Of a DNA stretch of 64,000 nucleotides, positions 8,681 to 16,915 are shown piece after piece. The DNA lies in NCBI GenBank assembly GCA_963748405.1, contig CAVVIT010000006.1:248001-312000 (forward strand), written 5' to 3'. The stretch comes from Fen-1273 sp963748405. Its GTDB lineage: Bacteria > Bacteroidota > Ignavibacteria > UBA10030 > UBA6906. Under the pieces are notes generated by a model, which worked only from the letters and a program-made list of their open reading frames with translations, made no database searches and was not told where the DNA came from. The translations under genes were made by a program, and so were the position numbers. Positions within the stretch are counted from its first letter, which is position 1; each line of letters starts with the position of its first letter.

Positions 8681-9772
8681 ATGCGCGGCGACCAGGATCC
8701 ACAGAAAGTATTGTTCAGTTATGTGTCGCAGGAAGACCGTATTCCGGCGGATCATCCGCTGCGAGCGCTGCGCGAGCTGGTGGACCCGATTTTGAAGGAG
8801 CTGTCGCCAACGTTTAGCAAGCTGTATGCGGAGAGTGGTCGTCCCTCGATTCCTCCTGAGTATCTCCTGAGGGCACTCCTTCTGCAGATCTTGTATACGA
8901 TCCGCAGTGAACGGCTCTTGATGGAGCAACTGGATTACAATCTCCTCTTCCGCTGGTTCGTTGGGCTGTCGATGGACGATGAGGTCTGGAACCACTCCAC
9001 CTTCAGCAAGAACCGGGACCGGTTGCTCGAGGGAGATATCGCCGAGGTGTTCCTGAGCAAAGTGGTTGATCTGGCCCGGTCCCACAAGCTCCTCAGTGAC
9101 GAGCATTTCACCGTTGACGGGACGCTGATCGAGGCCTGGGCGGGGCATAAGAGCTTTCAAAAGAAGGGCACACCCCCGAAGACGAAGTCGGGTGACCCCG
9201 GCAATCCGACGGTAGACTTCCACGGAGAGACGCGGACCAACGATACGCACCAATCGACGACCGATCCCGAGGCACAGCTCTGGCGCAAGGGCAAAGGGAA
9301 GGAATCGAAGCTCTCTTTTATGGGTCATGTTCTGATCGAAAACCGGCACGGCCTGGTGATCACGACGCGATACACCCGGGCGACGGGGAAAGCAGAACGG
9401 GAGGCGGCCGAGGAGATGATCCGCGAGGTCAAAGGGGATCGGAAGATCCACGTAACCCTGGGCGGAGACAAGAACTACGACACGGCTGATTTTGTCGCCC
9501 GTATGCGGGAGGCTGGCGTGACCCCGCATGTGGCGCAGAATGACACCAACAGAACAAGCGCCATTGACCTTCGCACGACCCGGCATCCTGGGTACGAGAT
9601 CAGTCAGCGCAAACGCAAAATCGTCGAGGAAGGTTTTGGATGGATCAAGACGATCGGCCTCTTGCGGAAGACACGGCACAAGGGCCTTGACCGAGGTGGT
9701 TGGGTCTTCACCTTCACCAATGCAGTCTACAACTTGATAAGAATACGGAACCTCGTGGGAGAAATGTGTTGA
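8681..9772 (+). CDS. IS5-family DDE transposase
   Basis: 363 residues. The N-terminal DUF772-type domain contains DHPLRALRELVD, GRPSIPPEYLLRALLLQ and LLFRWFVGLSMDDEVW. The DDE catalytic residues are expected in FTVDGTLIEAW (first Asp), TLGGDKNYDTADF (second Asp) and EEGFGWIKTIGLLRKTRH (Glu). The ATG at 8681 begins the family-typical MRGDQDPQ; GAGGAG at 8664-8669 precedes it. An in-frame ATG at 8627 would add 18 atypical residues. No frameshift, so the element may still be active. Confidence 0.93.
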   Translation: MRGDQDPQKVLFSYVSQEDRIPADHPLRALRELVDPILKELSPTFSKLYAESGRPSIPPEYLLRALLLQILYTIRSERLLMEQLDYNLLFRWFVGLSMDDEVWNHSTFSKNRDRLLEGDIAEVFLSKVVDLARSHKLLSDEHFTVDGTLIEAWAGHKSFQKKGTPPKTKSGDPGNPTVDFHGETRTNDTHQSTTDPEAQLWRKGKGKESKLSFMGHVLIENRHGLVITTRYTRATGKAEREAAEEMIREVKGDRKIHVTLGGDKNYDTADFVARMREAGVTPHVAQNDTNRTSAIDLRTTRHPGYEISQRKRKIVEEGFGWIKTIGLLRKTRHKGLDRGGWVFTFTNAVYNLIRIRNLVGEMC

Positions 9773-9915
9773 TGCACGCAGAGAGCGCTCGATCGGTAGC
9801 CACGAAGCAACTGATCGGCCACCGCAGGGCACACCGGCAGACAAAAACTCGTTCGCCACTCCGCGTTCACTCCCCACGACAAGCTCCGAAGTGAATAATC
9901 GTTCGCTAATCATGC

Positions 9916-9931
9916 GTTTTTCAACAACCTG
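9916..9931 (-). repeat. IS right terminal inverted repeat
   Basis: GTTTTTCAACAACCTG, the perfect complement of the left end over 16 bases. It is followed at once by the second CTAG (9932-9935). Confidence 0.93.
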
Positions 9932-12684
9932 CTAGTCGCTTTAAGGCGGGCGAGCACAGTTGCCGCATTTCCAAAGATATTTCGTATCGCACCCAACTCA
10001 CGTCGGACCCCCGGGAATACTCTAGGGCGATCTGAATCGGAAGGTCCGATCATGCTGGTCTTGTGGACTTCGACGGAGACGTTGGTCTTTTCAGTGACTA
10101 CTGGATCTCCAATAGCAAGAATTAGTTTGGTGGCGCGACGAGCCTGACGTCTTAAATTCAACTCTGTTGATGCTGACAACGCGTAGTTGATTTCATATTT
10201 GTCAATGACATATTGAGGTTCTTTGGATGCCTCCTTATTTGCTTGCTTCTCCCATCCGTATACCAGGATTTCAAAAGGCAAGTTTGACAACGCCCCATCG
10301 GGGATGATAGTTAAATGCTTCGAATCGCCGGCATATTGTAGGGCAGGTCGAAGGATCAGATTGTATGCTTCGTACAGCTGGTCGAAGTTAAAGTCTGCAA
10401 TCGCGGCGTTCATAACGGGTAAACTAACCTTACCGTCTGAGTAAACCCTGCTTATTCGTGTCAGCAGCTCTCTGATGGAACGCTCACTCACGTCTAATGT
10501 AAAACCAGTGATAGTATCTTTGCGGACAACAATTACGGCCGTGAGGTTTTCTCCAACGCTGTATTCTATAAGGGTTTGATTTGACTCGAGATAGTCATGC
10601 TGGATCTCGCTCAAGGAGTGGACTGAAGGATAAAGCAAATCATATAGTTTCGTATTTGATGACCGGAGAGAATCAAGGAGCCTCTGAAAGTTCATTTCAA
10701 GATGATTTAATGAGCTAAACAGCCCTAGTGTGCTATCGTTGGAATTAGGTGGGACCACTGGCTTGTCACTGCCTGCAATCCGAGAATGCATTCGCATGAT
10801 CTCTTTTTGCATTTGAAGCAGATGAGCCTTTTGTGGATCCGAGGCAATAGCGCTCCTTTCCAGTTGGGGCAGACTCACAAGTTTAGCCAATGATATGGAC
10901 TTGGCCTTCTCCGCTGCTTCAAGGGCACGGTCCGGCTTTCCTAGCAAACACAGGAGCCTTACGTACTCGTGGTAGTCTGCAATAAGATCACGATTCCCTC
11001 CTGAAATCGACATTATTTGCTCATGCCACAGCCCCATTGATTCATTCGCAGTTATAGCTTTTTCCCTCCATGATACAGCATCACCTAACCGATTCACTCT
11101 CTCTGCAACAATCGAAAGGCCTCTCGAACTAGTGAGCATCGAGGACAATTGGTTTGAAGCGCACGCTCGGTCATAAGACTCTTCAAGAATTTCACGCGAA
11201 ACCCTGTATTTCTTTCGTGCTAGCCACATCATTCCTTGGTTGGCAAGCGCGGAGATAACCTCAGGTTCATATCCTTCAGCCGTTGCCAATTTCATTTGCA
11301 GGGAAAAGTGACGCGCAGCTTCTCTATAATCTTTGAGCCCTAGGAAAGCTCTTCCCATTTGTCCATGACTTACGGCCATGCTTCGTCGCCAAATATCGTC
11401 TCTCGGGATCAACGATGACGCCAGTGAATAGTGTCTGACAGCCTCAGAAAAATTTCCTAGCCCTTCGTAAATTAGACCTAGAATAGTCTGCAGCGGGTAT
11501 AAGAGGCGGAGATCCGCTCTGAATTCTTCAGATCGGCCCAACGCTTCAATAGCATATTCCAATGCCATTTCGTCGGAGCCAAGATTGTGCAATGTCCACG
11601 CAATATCTCCTAGAACACGGATGCCCTCTCGGTCAAGCCCCTTTGCTTGTGAAACAGCTTGTTTGCAGTACGCCGTCTCTAATGCATCGTAGTAATCTCC
11701 AATTTCACTATATACTTCGAACTGTCGACTCAGAGACGCCAGAAGAAGCTCTTCATCCCCCACTTTTTCTGCAACCGAGGCCGCGTCCTTGGCATAGGAT
11801 ATCGCGGGCTGGTACTCCCCCATCAGAAACTTGACATCGGACATTCTTTTGTAGCCCCATCCCAGCCATCGCAGGTAGCCGTAAGTCTTGCTGTCAGTGA
11901 TCACTTCCTCAATCGTCTGAATGGCAGATTGGTACCGGTCACGATTGAAGTGGCCTATAACCACAAATGATCTCAGGAATTCCTTCCCCGTAAAGTCCAG
12001 CTCCTCGGAGGCACGACCGATGAGCTTGTTCATCATTCCGGCTACGGAATCCGTTTCACCCCGGAGATACGCCGTGGCGACCTGGGCCTGTATGTACCGG
12101 CGCTCCCCGGGGTTACGTGCCAGCGCCTCTGAAAGACTCGATTTAACACGGTCGTAGTCCTGTCTGGTCCAGTACGCCAGCGCGAGCCCGTACCAGTTGT
12201 TGGGGTTCTGGGGATCGCGATGACAGAGCAGATTGAAGTACCTTGTAGCTCCGTCGAGACCTTCGAGCTTCTCGTATGCGTACTCGAGCCCGCGGTAGCA
12301 TTCTGCGGTGGTGTTGCCGGATTCAATGGCGTTATTGAAGTACACCACGGCGGTCCGGTAATCGTGCTTGTCATAAAAGGCCGTACCGAGTCCGTAGTAG
12401 ACAAACGGGAGCGCGGTCCCGTCTTCGACGCGCTCCTCGAGAAAGGCGATTGCCTTGTCCATGTTCCCTGCGTACTGTGCGACTTCCGGCAGAGTTTCAT
12501 ACAGGGGCAGGTAATCGGGATGGTCCTTGATGAGTTCGATGCAGGTATTGATCGCATCGTCGTACTTCTCCTGGCCGATCATCCGGCGCAGGGCGATGTA
12601 GTCGGCATCGCATGGAGAAGAGACTGACTGTGGAAAAACTAGAAGGACAAGTGCCGGGAGGGCAAGAAGGTTGGTAGGGCGCAT
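9932..12684 (-). pseudogene. 5' part of TPR-CHAT protein gene (exported), truncated by IS
   Basis: Begins with a signal peptide (NLLALPALVLLVFPQSVSS) and continues into many tetratricopeptide repeats over about residues 25-520 (for example YYGLGTAFYDKHDYRTAVVYF, GRAFLGLKDYREAARHF). A helical linker (EAAEKAKSISLAKLVSLPQL) follows, then the first half of a CHAT domain (LIEYSVGENLTAVIVV onward). After about residue 917 the frame runs into the IS and ends at a TGA inside it, so the His/Cys catalytic part is lost. Intact, the protein would have 1112 residues with an export signal and a C-terminal TM anchor, placing TPR and CHAT in the periplasm. It lies downstream of the sigma and anti-sigma genes. 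G+C drops within the gene: 34 of 60 at 12181-12240 against 23 of 60 at 10681-10740. Confidence 0.92.
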
Positions 12685-12717
12685 CGTGTGGCCCTTCTGG
12701 GTTGTGGAGAAGTATCC

Positions 12718-12770
12718 GTCACGTGTCGGTGTGGCGGGGTACGTGACACTGGCTCAATCGTGCTTGAGCC
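12718..12770. promoter_or_regulatory. Two adjacent hairpins between anti-sigma and TPR-CHAT genes
   Basis: GTCACGT (12718-12724) pairs with ACGTGAC (12741-12747), and GGCTCAA (12751-12757) with TTGAGCC (12764-12770). Both are perfect 7-bp stems in the 109-base gap between the two minus-strand genes. There is no T-run, so they are more likely an mRNA processing or stability element, or protein-binding palindromes, than a terminator. Confidence 0.4.
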
Positions 12771-12793
12771 GCCCCGGGGTGCCTCCGGGTGTG

Positions 12794-13603
12794 CTAGGGC
12801 GTCAAAGCGTGTACCCGGGCAATAATCTGCATCGCTTCTTCGCTTCTTGGGCCGTTGAGGGCTCGAACGGCGTCGAGTTCGGCGATCGCCTCGGAAGGCC
12901 TGTGCAGCATCAGGTATGCCTTTGCCCTGAGGAATCGCGACTCTTCGATCAGTCGTCGATTTGAAGTTTGACTTGCCGCGATCGAGAGGTGTTGCAGGGC
13001 CTCCGATATCCGGGCTGCGTTGTGGGTTTGGAACAATGTGAAGTAGCTCTCCCGGGATGCGATCAGGCAAACGGCACCCGCTGTGTAGTGCACGTAGGGT
13101 GCAAGATCACCTGCCGGCTCGAGCCGTAGATATCGATCCAGCAAGGCAAGAGATTTCGCATATTCGCCGTTGGTGAAGCAAATGTATGCTCCTGCAACGT
13201 CGCTGTTATCCGTGCCGCGGGCGTTCCAGGTGAACGCGGTTCTGTCAATGCCCGTGAGCTCATCAAATCTGTTTGCCGAAAGCACATTGATGCCCACCAC
13301 GAGGATCATCGCGGCGGCCAGAGAACCAAATGCGCCCGCGGGATAAAGGAACGGGTGATTTCGGATACTCTCGACGAAAGAACTCAGTGTGCGAGAGACG
13401 ATCGTCCTCGGGGGGCGAACCGGTGCCATGAACACGACGCTCTTCGGGTCGCTGGCCTCATTCATCAGGTCGACGACCAGGTCTAGTTCTTCTGACGCGT
13501 GCGGGTCCTTCTCAATGGACTCCAGCAATCCTAGAGAATCCGCAGGGGTCAGCCTCCCGTGAGCGAAGTCGATGATCGTGCTGGTGTGAATTCGTTTTCC
13601 CAT
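12794..13603 (-). CDS. Putative membrane anti-sigma factor with TPR-like periplasmic domain
   Basis: 269 residues. A cytoplasmic N-terminal part of about 90 residues (FAHGRLTPADSLGLLESIEKDPHASEELDLVVDLMNE) has the look of an anti-sigma N-domain without the zinc-finger HxxxCxxC. A single TM helix (PAGAFGSLAAAMILVVGINVL) follows, then about 150 residues of helical, TPR-like sequence (GEYAKSLALLDRYLRLEPAGDLAPY, AKAYLMLHRPSEAIAELDAV). Placement directly after an ECF sigma gene is the main reason for the call. The ATG at 13603 is chosen because sequence upstream reads into the sigma gene. It would hold the sigma factor at the membrane and expose a periplasmic sensor or cleavage domain; this is inferred from topology. 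Confidence 0.65.
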   Translation of the reverse strand: MGKRIHTSTIIDFAHGRLTPADSLGLLESIEKDPHASEELDLVVDLMNEASDPKSVVFMAPVRPPRTIVSRTLSSFVESIRNHPFLYPAGAFGSLAAAMILVVGINVLSANRFDELTGIDRTAFTWNARGTDNSDVAGAYICFTNGEYAKSLALLDRYLRLEPAGDLAPYVHYTAGAVCLIASRESYFTLFQTHNAARISEALQHLSIAASQTSNRRLIEESRFLRAKAYLMLHRPSEAIAELDAVRALNGPRSEEAMQIIARVHALTP

Positions 13604-13655
13604 TGAAGTGTGTGCTCCGGTTGTTGATTGGCACATGGTCCGTACACGGGGCATT

Positions 13656-14198
13656 TCAAAATCCCCTGTGTCGGAGTTTCTTCCGAATCTTCTTGAGAAT
13701 GGCATCCTCCCTGCTTTTGACGGTTGAAATCGGCATGTCCAGGAATTCACCCACCTGGGCGAGGGTGAATCCGGAGAAGAAACGCATCTTCAATATATTG
13801 AAATCCTTTCGCGACAGCGTGCCCACTGCCGTACAGAGCGAGTCGCGCAGGGTGATCTCGTCACCGGCATACTCGTCGGGATGGATCGCGAACCGGATTT
13901 CGGTGTCCTCGTGCCACGATGACTTCTTCCCGTTGCGGGCGCGGACGACTTTCACTCTGTTAAAGACGCTCTTTGCGACATAATTCCTCACGTGATCAAG
14001 AGACTCAAATTCCCGTTTTGGCTCGCAGAGGATTCCGGCGATGATGGACTGCACAACGTCTTTGGATTCATCATCGGTGAGCCCCGATGACTTTGCGAGG
14101 TTCGTCCAGAGTCCAAAGTATTTGCGGTATGCGGCGGCCCACATCGCCTTCACTGCAGGCGGAGGCTCTTGATCCCTCGTAGGAGTATTGTCAAACAT
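13656..14198 (-). CDS. ECF-type RNA polymerase sigma factor
   Basis: 180 residues. Region 2 covers KYFGLWTNLAKSSGLTDDESKDVVQSIIAGIL and VRNYVAKSVFNRVKVVRARNGKK. Region 4 ends with the HTH LSRKDFNILKMRFFSGFTLAQVGEFLDMPISTVKSREDAILKKIRKKL. Regions 1 and 3 are absent, as in the ECF group. The ATG at 14198, with AAGAGAG eight bases upstream, is preferred over a GTG at 14207. It is the first gene of a three-gene unit (sigma, anti-sigma, TPR-CHAT) and is divergent from the lipoprotein operon, both plausible targets of its own regulation. Confidence 0.9.
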   Translation of the reverse strand: MFDNTPTRDQEPPPAVKAMWAAAYRKYFGLWTNLAKSSGLTDDESKDVVQSIIAGILCEPKREFESLDHVRNYVAKSVFNRVKVVRARNGKKSSWHEDTEIRFAIHPDEYAGDEITLRDSLCTAVGTLSRKDFNILKMRFFSGFTLAQVGEFLDMPISTVKSREDAILKKIRKKLRHRGF

Positions 14199-14410
14199 GC
14201 TTGCCACTCTCTTTACCGGTTTCGGGATCGAGAGCCTTTAGGAAGTTCCTGTGCACGTGAACAATGCGGGATGATACGCAACAGTCTCCCCACAAACAAC
14301 GCGGGGGTTGTGCGCGCACAGGATTACGACGGCGGCCTTGACATTCGTCCCCCTATTTGTTATGATTGATAGATAATTTTCCTGTCCCTCCAACCCGGAT
14401 AACAGCTATC

Positions 14411-14462
14411 GAAGCGTTGGTACTTATATCTCCAATTCACCTATAAGTCTCACCAACGCTTC
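14411..14462. promoter_or_regulatory. Large imperfect inverted repeat in the divergent promoter region
   Basis: GAAGCGTTGGT then ACTTATA (14411-14428) is mirrored by TATAAGT (14442-14448), a 3-base CTC bulge, and ACCAACGCTTC (14452-14462): 18 paired bases around a 13-base loop. It ends two bases before the lipoprotein ATG. It could be an operator for the neighbouring regulators, or a leader hairpin that hides the start. Confidence 0.55.
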
Positions 14463-14464
14463 CG

Positions 14465-15358
14465 ATGCGACCTTTCTCCCGACAAGTCACCCAGACAGCA
14501 AACGAGGGGTTGTTCACACCCTCTGGCCCTGCTTATACCCGACGTACACCCCCCCTTTCCTCCCGACGGTCCACCAGCACTCTTTTGGTGATGCTCGGGC
14601 TGATGATTGTCAGCGGATGCACCAAACAAACCGGAGGAGTTGTCGATCCGTCGGGGGTCCCTCCCTTCGTCGGGACGGCCAGGGTCTCTCCTGACTCTCT
14701 CAAGGTGAAGTCCCTGCCGGAGTCAAACGGCGTCCTGACGGTGACGGTGGGCGCACAGGCAAGAGTCATCCGCCAGCCAGGCGCGGCCGCCATCGCGAGC
14801 GTTACAGTTGACGTCATTGCCCCGGGTTCCACCGACCCTTTGCTGACGGTCTCGATGCACGATGACGGCGTTTCTCCGGACTCTGCCTCGGGGGACGGAA
14901 TCTACTCAGCAACGGTCCAGTTCACCGTTCCCAGCACGGCGTCAGGAGTCTATCGACTGAGAGTTGTCGCTACAGACAATCAGGGTTTCACCAGCAATGC
15001 TGTAGAACTCCCCCTTGTGATGTCCAGAGTGAGCCACCCCCCCGTTTTGTCGAATCTCGTGGCGCCGGATAGCGTCTTCGTTCCCGTGGGTGGCGATGCG
15101 ACGATACCCTTGTCTATCAAGGCGACTGATCCGGACGGCCAGGCGGACATCAAAACCGTCTATTTTCTCAGTCTCGATTCAAGCAATCCCACCCAGCAGT
15201 TTGTCATGACGGCTGCCGCCGGGGACAGTGTTTACTCGCTGATTGTCCAGGCGTCAGACGGCCCGACCGTGAGGAAAGTCTATCGGTTCCTGTTTCAAGC
15301 CGTCAACGTTTCCGGCGACACGAGCGCATCGATTCTTCACCGTCTGACGCTGTACTGA
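14465..15358 (+). CDS. Putative lipoprotein with Ig-like/surface domains
   Basis: 297 residues. A lipobox-like sequence LGLMIVSGC near residue 52 predicts lipid attachment at Cys and export. The preceding 35 residues (arginine- and proline-rich) are unusually long for a signal peptide, so the true start may be later than 14465. The mature part has two beta-rich modules: residues 60-185 with SMHDDGVSPDSASGDGIYSATV, and 195-297 with ATDPDGQADIKTVYFLSL. The DGVxxDxxxGDGxY pattern is common in extracellular proteins of the FCB group. First gene of a plus-strand operon, three bases before the next gene. Function unknown. Confidence 0.75.
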   Translation: MRPFSRQVTQTANEGLFTPSGPAYTRRTPPLSSRRSTSTLLVMLGLMIVSGCTKQTGGVVDPSGVPPFVGTARVSPDSLKVKSLPESNGVLTVTVGAQARVIRQPGAAAIASVTVDVIAPGSTDPLLTVSMHDDGVSPDSASGDGIYSATVQFTVPSTASGVYRLRVVATDNQGFTSNAVELPLVMSRVSHPPVLSNLVAPDSVFVPVGGDATIPLSIKATDPDGQADIKTVYFLSLDSSNPTQQFVMTAAAGDSVYSLIVQASDGPTVRKVYRFLFQAVNVSGDTSASILHRLTLY

Positions 15359-15361
15359 GCC

Positions 15362-16915
15362 ATGACAAAACATCCTCCGTTAGTAATACTCGCATCCCTC
15401 GTAGTTTTACGACTCTTTTCTTATGAAGGGAACGCCCAGACACACCTTCTCTCGACTCCTTCGTTGAGCGCAAAAACAGACGCGGGGTCGTCTCAAATCC
15501 CCAGTAATGCGATATCCCAGACCGTTGTCAGGGGAAACCAGTTGTGGATCGGCACGGGAAAAGGTGCTGCACGTACGTCGGACGGCGGGCGAACGTTTAC
15601 GAGCTATCGGGGAGTGCCCCAGTTTCCCCGGCCCGGGATATTCGCGATGGACGTCAAAGGCGACACCACGTGGTGTGCGACAGGCTACGTGGAGGTGACG
15701 CAGACTGCGGGGAATATCCAGACGGGATCGGGCTACGCGTACTCGACTGACAACGGTTCCAGCTGGCATTCGGCCTCACAACCTCTTGACGATGGCGCGG
15801 ACTCGCTGGTGGCGTACGGTGCCAACACTGTTCACTTCCTGCCCATCGTCGTGTCTGAACAGAACGTCACGTTCAGGCTGGCCGTGACGGACAGCGCCGT
15901 CTGGGTGGCAAGCTGGTCAAGCGGGCTGCGCAAATCGACCGACAACGGAGCCACATGGAAGCGCATCGTTCTTCCCTCGGATACTCTGAGCTCTGTTTCT
16001 CCGACTGACCCGCTCAACGGGTATGTCGTCGACCCGCGGGTGAACAACAACTTCCTCCTTTTCTCCGTGTACGTCGAGAGTCCCTCAATCATCTGGGCCG
16101 GCAGCGCTGGCGGCATCAACAGGTCTTCAGACGGAGGCGTGAGCTGGAGGAAATTCACCGCCACAAACGAGCTGAACCCCGTGCTCGCAAATTGGGTGGT
16201 GGCGATCCGGGGGCAGCGACGGGGATCCGGCACCAGAATATGGACCGCAAACTGGCCGGCGTCGTCATCGACCGAGACCTTTTCCGTGAGTTTCACGGAT
16301 GACTCGGGCATGACGTGGACGAACTCCCTCGTCGGGGTCAAGGTGTATGATTTCGCATTCAAGGATTCCATTGTGTACGCGGCGACGGACCTCGGACTGT
16401 ACCGCTCGTCGAACAGCGGCGCATCCTGGATTACCTCCGGGTCCATCGTCGATCCGACCCGGGGAAACCAGGTCACTTCCTCGGCGTTTTATGCGGTCGG
16501 CGTTGTCGGTGATACGGTTTTCGGCGGAAACGCCGACGGTCTTGTCAGGACGGTGGACAACGCGTTCACTCCGTTCGGATCATCGTGGGATGTGCTTCGG
16601 ACGAGCCAGCCGGTGGGCTCCCCGTCGAAGACCTACTCCTACCCGAACCCGTTTTCTCCTAAACATGAAACTGTTCGGTTTCATTACCCCCTCGGGCGAC
16701 CTTCCGCGACCGTCACGATCGAGATTTTTGATTTCGGCATGCACCGGGTGAAGACACTATTGCGGGATGCACCCAGGTCAGGCGCGCAGGAACGGGATGA
16801 GGTGTGGGACGGGCGGGATGATTCGGGGGCGGTTGTCGTCAACGGCGTCTATTTCTACAGGGTGACCGTCGGCGGCGGGGATCCCGCCTGGGGGAAAGTG
16901 ATGGTGCTCCAATGA
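15362..16915 (+). CDS. Secreted beta-propeller protein with FlgD-like C-terminal sorting domain
   Basis: 517 residues. Signal peptide (LVILASLVVLRLF to NAQ), then several BNR/Asp-box or YCF48-like blades with the S/T-x-DxGxxW signature (ARTSDGGRTF, YSTDNGSSWH, KSTDNGATWK, RSSDGGVSW, RSSNSGASW). The last 90 residues start at YPNPFSP and contain VTIEIFDFGMHRVKTL, WDGRDDSGAVVVNGVYFYRV and a terminal KVMVLQ. That ending is the FlgD-Ig/type IX-type domain that directs surface secretion in this group of bacteria. Its stop overlaps the next gene's ATG by four bases, so it is cotranslated with the PorV-like gene. Confidence 0.85.
   Translation: MTKHPPLVILASLVVLRLFSYEGNAQTHLLSTPSLSAKTDAGSSQIPSNAISQTVVRGNQLWIGTGKGAARTSDGGRTFTSYRGVPQFPRPGIFAMDVKGDTTWCATGYVEVTQTAGNIQTGSGYAYSTDNGSSWHSASQPLDDGADSLVAYGANTVHFLPIVVSEQNVTFRLAVTDSAVWVASWSSGLRKSTDNGATWKRIVLPSDTLSSVSPTDPLNGYVVDPRVNNNFLLFSVYVESPSIIWAGSAGGINRSSDGGVSWRKFTATNELNPVLANWVVAIRGQRRGSGTRIWTANWPASSSTETFSVSFTDDSGMTWTNSLVGVKVYDFAFKDSIVYAATDLGLYRSSNSGASWITSGSIVDPTRGNQVTSSAFYAVGVVGDTVFGGNADGLVRTVDNAFTPFGSSWDVLRTSQPVGSPSKTYSYPNPFSPKHETVRFHYPLGRPSATVTIEIFDFGMHRVKTLLRDAPRSGAQERDEVWDGRDDSGAVVVNGVYFYRVTVGGGDPAWGKVMVLQ

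Larger units (their letters stand above)
8580..9931 (+). mobile_element. Complete IS5-family insertion sequence (1352 bp)
   Basis: Bounded by 16-bp perfect terminal inverted repeats beginning CAGGTTGTTGAAAAAC (8580-8595 and the complement of 9916-9931), flanked by 4-bp CTAG duplications. One uninterrupted DDE transposase gene occupies most of the element; about 160 non-coding bases follow it before the right end. Perfect ends, an exact duplication and an intact transposase all point to a recent insertion. It sits within the CHAT-domain part of the TPR-CHAT gene, in the opposite orientation. Confidence 0.95.

Noticed and set aside
8576..9913. Minus-strand open frame spanning the insertion sequence
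   Set aside because: Complement of the transposase gene; the plus strand has the DDE motifs.
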